Assembly (NCBI GenBank): GCA_934394545.1
Contig: CAKRRG010000021.1
Coordinates: 1-42,304, forward strand
DNA: 42,304 nt
DNA from: an uncultured Blautia sp.
Lineage (GTDB): Bacteria; Bacillota; Clostridia; Lachnospirales; Lachnospiraceae
Reading direction: 5' to 3'
The position numbers and the translations under genes are program-made. The notes beneath the pieces were generated by a model. That model was not told where the DNA came from. It did not search any database and saw nothing but the letters and a program-made list of their open reading frames with translations. How positions within the stretch are numbered: position 1 is the stretch's first letter; every line of letters starts with the position of its first letter. This document shows, one piece after another, positions 39,852-42,304 of the stretch.

Positions 39852-40638
39852 GATCAAAAATATATACAAAACCTTTAATCCGGGAACCATCAACGAAAAA
39901 GTAGCACTGAACGGACTCTCTTTGAAATTAAATGAAGGTGACTTCGTCACCGTTATCGGTGGAAACGGAGCTGGAAAATCCACAATGCTGAATGCAGTTG
40001 CAGGTGTATGGCCGGTAGATGAAGGCCAGATACTCATTGACGGAACAGATGTTACCAAGCTTTCCGAATATAAAAGAGCTGCATATCTTGGTCGTGTCTT
40101 CCAGGATCCTATGACTGGAACAGCCGCAACTATGGGAATTGAAGAGAATCTGGCACTTGCTAAACGCCGTGGAAAAGCTCGAGTTCTCCGCTCAGGTATT
40201 ACAAAAGCAGAGCGTGCGGAATACAAAGAGCTTCTGAAAATTCTTGATCTTGGACTTGAGGATCGTCTTACATCCAAAGTAGGTCTTCTTTCCGGAGGTC
40301 AGCGACAAGCGCTTACTCTTCTGATGGCAACGCTTCAGAAACCAAAGCTGCTGCTTCTTGACGAACATACTGCAGCACTTGATCCAAAAACAGCTTCCAA
40401 GGTACTTGCCATCACAGATAAAATTGTTAACCGGGATCACCTCACTACCTTGATGATCACTCACAATATGAAGGATGCCATTGCTCACGGCAACCGTCTC
40501 ATCATGATGATGAACGGAAAAATCGTTCTCGATATCCAGGGAGAAGAAAAGAAAAAGCTTACCGTAAAGCAGCTTCTGGATAAATTTGAGGAAGCAAGTG
40601 GTGAGGAATTCTCCAACGATTCTGCAATTCTTGGCTGA
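39844..40638 (+). CDS. ABC transporter ATPase partner of the ABC_sub_bind importer
   Basis: A 264-residue ATPase with Walker A GGNGAGKST (39-47), Q-loop VFQDP, signature LSGGQRQAL, Walker B LLLLDEHTAALDP and H-loop MITHNMKDA. The usual DEPT is DEHT here, as in many ATPases paired with this permease family. The ATG follows GGAGG by 8 bases and overlaps the permease stop, so the two are translationally coupled. The reading frame is open far upstream, but that part lies within the permease gene and is rejected. With the two preceding genes it completes a three-part importer. Confidence 0.95.
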   Translation: MLEIKNIYKTFNPGTINEKVALNGLSLKLNEGDFVTVIGGNGAGKSTMLNAVAGVWPVDEGQILIDGTDVTKLSEYKRAAYLGRVFQDPMTGTAATMGIEENLALAKRRGKARVLRSGITKAERAEYKELLKILDLGLEDRLTSKVGLLSGGQRQALTLLMATLQKPKLLLLDEHTAALDPKTASKVLAITDKIVNRDHLTTLMITHNMKDAIAHGNRLIMMMNGKIVLDIQGEEKKKLTVKQLLDKFEEASGEEFSNDSAILG

Positions 40639-40675
40639 TAACGTTTTCATCATATAATTTCTTGAAATCTTTTTG

Positions 40676-40717
40676 GGAACTACATGCAGACACAAACGTC
40701 TGCTGTAGTTCCTTTTT
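40676..40717 (+). terminator. Rho-independent terminator of the ABC importer operon
   Basis: GGAACTACATGCAGAC (40676-40691) pairs with GTCTGCTGTAGTTCC (40698-40712) leaving one bulged T and a 6-base loop, followed by TTTTT. It is the strongest terminator in the window. Confidence 0.9.
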
Positions 40718-40722
40718 ATTGT

Positions 40723-40758
40723 TTCTTTTAGTTCTTCTTTTAATTCTTCTTTTAGTCC
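40723..40758. repeat. Three tandem 12-bp units across the end of the DUF5688 gene
   Basis: TTCTTTTAGTTC, TTCTTTTAATTC and TTCTTTTAGTCC run in tandem. On the minus strand the stop codon TAA of the DUF5688 gene lies in the first unit, and the same frame meets TAA again in the next two. In another frame the repeat would encode KEEL units. Confidence 0.75.
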
Positions 40759-41735
40759 TCTTCTATACAAGGACTTGGTTTCCCAAGATTAAGAAAAACA
40801 GAACCCTTGTAAAGCAAATATTCCCCTGTGTCTCTGCTATATCTGTAAATCTTATCTGTAAGGAAGTCCTCCTCTGGCGTTGCCTCTCGGATTGTCTCTT
40901 TTAAAATTCTTTCTAAATCATCTGGGTAAGCACGTTCCACATTATGAATCATCACCTCATGAATGCTTGTAAATACCATATAAAAGTCTGTGCCCAACAA
41001 ATCCGCCAGTCTTTTGGCAACACCTGGCAAAAATATGGCAACAGCTCCATTCGTCCTTCTGGTAGTGCTTAGACAGTTTCCAACATTATCCTTTTTCACA
41101 CAAAAATCGCTGTTTAGGCTTATAAAGCTTTCTCCTTCATAGTCTGGATTATGTAATAACTTTTCCCACAAATAAATTCGTGGCGGTGAAATGAAACAAG
41201 TATTCAGAAGCGCCGCTTCAAAAACCGTTGCTTCATCCAGTCCCCATTCTTTCAGATTCTCTCTTCGTATTTTCATACTGCTGATCTGCCCATTCAGACT
41301 TCCCACTTGCATATATAATACAAGCGCTATATCTCCGATTACTCTGTATACAGCCCTGGACAGTTCTCTTTTATGGTATTTTCTATTCAAAAGGCGGATA
41401 AACAGGTCATCTTTTATCTTTTCATAATTATTCAGATTCTTCGTTTTTTCAAAGAATCCGACTTCCTTCAGTTTACGTATTTCGCTTTCCACTGTTTTTG
41501 CAATTTGCTCCAGAGAAACTCCATCCAGATAATCCTCATACATTTCCTCTGTATGAATTCCACAAACCTCTTTTCCGGCAGCACAAGCATTACACTCTAC
41601 AAACAGTCTATCCCCATTGGGAGTCATTCCGTCATCATCCTGCTCTTCAAAATAAATCTGCTTCTCATTCAGCCCAAGTCGTTCTAGCAAAAACTGTCGC
41701 AAGCTTTCTACAAATACTTCATACTCTTTGTCCAT
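40752..41735 (-). CDS. DUF5688 family protein, function unknown
   Basis: A 327-residue soluble protein that resembles the DUF5688 family, which I know mainly from Lachnospiraceae. It has an N-terminal helical region with a variable middle (up to about 100), a conserved block near ELSRAVYRVIGDIALVLYMQ (about 124-143) and a C-terminal part with GAVAIFLPGVAKRLADLLGT and FYMVFTSIHEVMIHNVE (about 235-275). No membrane segment, signal peptide or catalytic motif is evident. AAAGGAC precedes the ATG. It is transcribed alone from a good promoter with an unusually long leader (about 155 bases). The family is often present in several copies per genome; its role is unknown. Confidence 0.8.
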   Translation of the reverse strand: MDKEYEVFVESLRQFLLERLGLNEKQIYFEEQDDDGMTPNGDRLFVECNACAAGKEVCGIHTEEMYEDYLDGVSLEQIAKTVESEIRKLKEVGFFEKTKNLNNYEKIKDDLFIRLLNRKYHKRELSRAVYRVIGDIALVLYMQVGSLNGQISSMKIRRENLKEWGLDEATVFEAALLNTCFISPPRIYLWEKLLHNPDYEGESFISLNSDFCVKKDNVGNCLSTTRRTNGAVAIFLPGVAKRLADLLGTDFYMVFTSIHEVMIHNVERAYPDDLERILKETIREATPEEDFLTDKIYRYSRDTGEYLLYKGSVFLNLGKPSPCIEED

Positions 41736-41890
41736 ATTAAAGTCCTTTCAAAATAATCATTACCACTGAAATAAACGGCGAGATGCCTAACGAACACAGA
41801 CCCTGCTGTGCACTGCTAATGGTCTGCATTGGAAATAAATATGGAAGCTGATATTAGAAATATCGGATTACCTTCCACTTGAGTTGCTGT
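41736..41890 (-). other. Long structured 5' leader of the DUF5688 gene
   Basis: Between the predicted start of transcription (near 41890) and the ATG lie two stems: GGAAG (41843-41847) with CTTCC (41872-41876) enclosing GATATT-AGA-AATATC (41850-41864), and CAGACC (41797-41802) with GGTCTG (41821-41826). I do not recognise a known riboswitch. Confidence 0.4.
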
Positions 41891-41896
41891 ATGGAC

Positions 41897-41925
41897 AGTA
41901 TATAAGATATGGAGACATTTGTAAA
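41897..41925 (-). promoter_or_regulatory. Sigma-A promoter of the DUF5688 gene
   Basis: TTTACA (41925-41920), 17-base spacer, TATACT (41902-41897) on the minus strand. Confidence 0.7.
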
Positions 41926-41961
41926 GAACTTTTGTTCGACTTTTTTCGTGTTATCTCGACA

Positions 41962-41991
41962 TTATCCAGCGAGCAAAGTTAATTTTTTCAC
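41962..41991 (-). other. Nine-codon reading frame with strong ribosome site (MKKLTLLAG)
   Basis: AAGGAGGAGCACAAG precedes GTG and eight more codons, then TAA. The peptide looks like the first residues of a signal peptide. It could be a leader peptide or the remnant of a lost gene. Upstream a TTAAGTG/CACTTAA hairpin (42005-42031) touches the ribosome site. I saw no clear promoter for it. Confidence 0.35.
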
Positions 41992-42004
41992 CTTGTGCTC
42001 CTCC

Positions 42005-42031
42005 TTAAGTGCTTTATAAAAATACACTTAA
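42005..42031 (-). repeat. Hairpin next to the mini-ORF ribosome site
   Basis: TTAAGTG (42005-42011) and CACTTAA (42025-42031) form a perfect 7-bp stem with a 13-base AT-rich loop. The rest of 42032-42140 has only a GC-rich palindrome GCGCC-CAT-GGCGC (42119-42131). Confidence 0.4.
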
Positions 42032-42135
42032 ATCGTGATGGATTATGAAAAGTAAATCAACCAAAGAATCCTTTATTTATATGTTCAGCTATATACTTCT
42101 TTGTTACCCCGTTAGAGTGCGCCCATGGCGCGCAA

Positions 42136-42171
42136 ACTATAAAAAGGCCTGCCGTAAATACGGCAGACCTT
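42136..42171 (-). terminator. Rho-independent terminator of pckA
   Basis: On the minus strand AAGG-T-CTGCCGTA (42171-42159) pairs with TACGGCAG-G-CCTT (42156-42144) around a 2-base loop, with one internal mismatch, followed by TTTTTATAG. It lies 16 bases after the pckA stop codon. Confidence 0.85.
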
Positions 42172-42187
42172 ATATCTTCTTATATGA

Positions 42188-42304
42188 TTATGCCTGAGGA
42201 CCAGCTGTAACAAGTGCTTTACCAGCTTCATTTCCTTCATATTTCTTGAAGTTCTTAACGAAACGATCTGCAAGATCTTTCGCTTTAACTTCCCACTCAG
42301 AAGC
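42188..42304 (-). CDS. pckA: Phosphoenolpyruvate carboxykinase (ATP), C-terminal fragment
   Basis: The last 38 codons are in the window. The peptide contains [18 protein letters not shown] and ends [12 protein letters not shown], matching the C-terminal end of ATP-dependent PEP carboxykinase (E. coli ends AGAALVAAGPKL). The enzyme interconverts oxaloacetate plus ATP and phosphoenolpyruvate plus CO2; in gut anaerobes it often runs in the CO2-fixing direction. The active site lies outside the window. A strong terminator follows directly. Confidence 0.85.
   Translation of the reverse strand, partial: ASEWEVKAKDLADRFVKNFKKYEGNEAGKALVTAGPQA

Noticed and set aside
41736..41890. Known riboswitch in the DUF5688 leader
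   Set aside because: I compared it by eye with purine, preQ1, SAM, TPP, cyclic-di-GMP and T-box cores and found no match; listed only as an unassigned leader.
42119..42131. GC-rich palindrome GCGCC-CAT-GGCGC as an attachment or operator site
   Set aside because: Short and single; no integrase, repeat partner or regulator gene is near, so no function can be supported.

Overview
The window looks like the core chromosome of a spore-forming Lachnospiraceae bacterium (Blautia/Ruminococcus-like, class Clostridia). The reasons are strong AGGAGG ribosome binding sites, consensus sigma-A promoters, regular use of GTG and TTG starts, a SCIFF precursor/maturase pair next to secDF, a TIGR04086 membrane protein, a DUF5688 protein, and a lysine-tailed surface protein with a KTGD-type C-terminal signal. 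No IS element, prophage, CRISPR array, tRNA or rRNA was seen.

Layout. (1) 1-1068: 5' end of argS and a DegV-family lipid-binding protein. (2) 1191-9777: an unusual signalling/transport locus. A lipoprotein that joins a propeller-like sensor region to an ABC solute-binding domain is cotranscribed with a histidine kinase. The partner response regulator faces them, and divergent from it lie two sugar-type ABC permeases, an HlyD/MacA-type adaptor and a MacB/FtsX-like membrane protein. No ATPase is encoded. A TAGAGA-N5-TAGAGA direct repeat with 11-bp spacing occurs upstream of all three transcription units at nearly the same distance from a possible -10 box, so the locus appears to be one autoregulated circuit. 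I consider it the best candidate here for an undescribed system. (3) 9945-15460: a MacAB-type exporter operon with two adaptors, one of which has a very large insertion in its helical hairpin; a divergent two-domain lipoprotein follows. (4) 16935-25674: a stringent-response/translation operon, apt-rel-MBL hydrolase-hemZ-HD-GYP-hisS-aspS, with a clear promoter before apt and a terminator after aspS. (5) 25838-32214: recJ, secDF, the SCIFF ranthipeptide genes scfB and scfA separated by a strong hairpin, and a TIGR04086 membrane protein. (6) 32274-37541: an acidic surface protein, a CNNM/CBS transporter-like protein, a DUF218 protein, and a CwlC-like amidase with SPOR domain but no signal peptide. 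(7) 37692-40638: a three-gene ABC importer of the ABC_sub_bind (TrpX-like) class. (8) 40752-42304: a DUF5688 protein with a long structured leader, a tiny reading frame, and the 3' end of pckA.

Family names rest on recalled motifs and architecture; no database search was possible. Starts were moved from the longest reading frame wherever a Shine-Dalgarno sequence clearly pointed to another codon.
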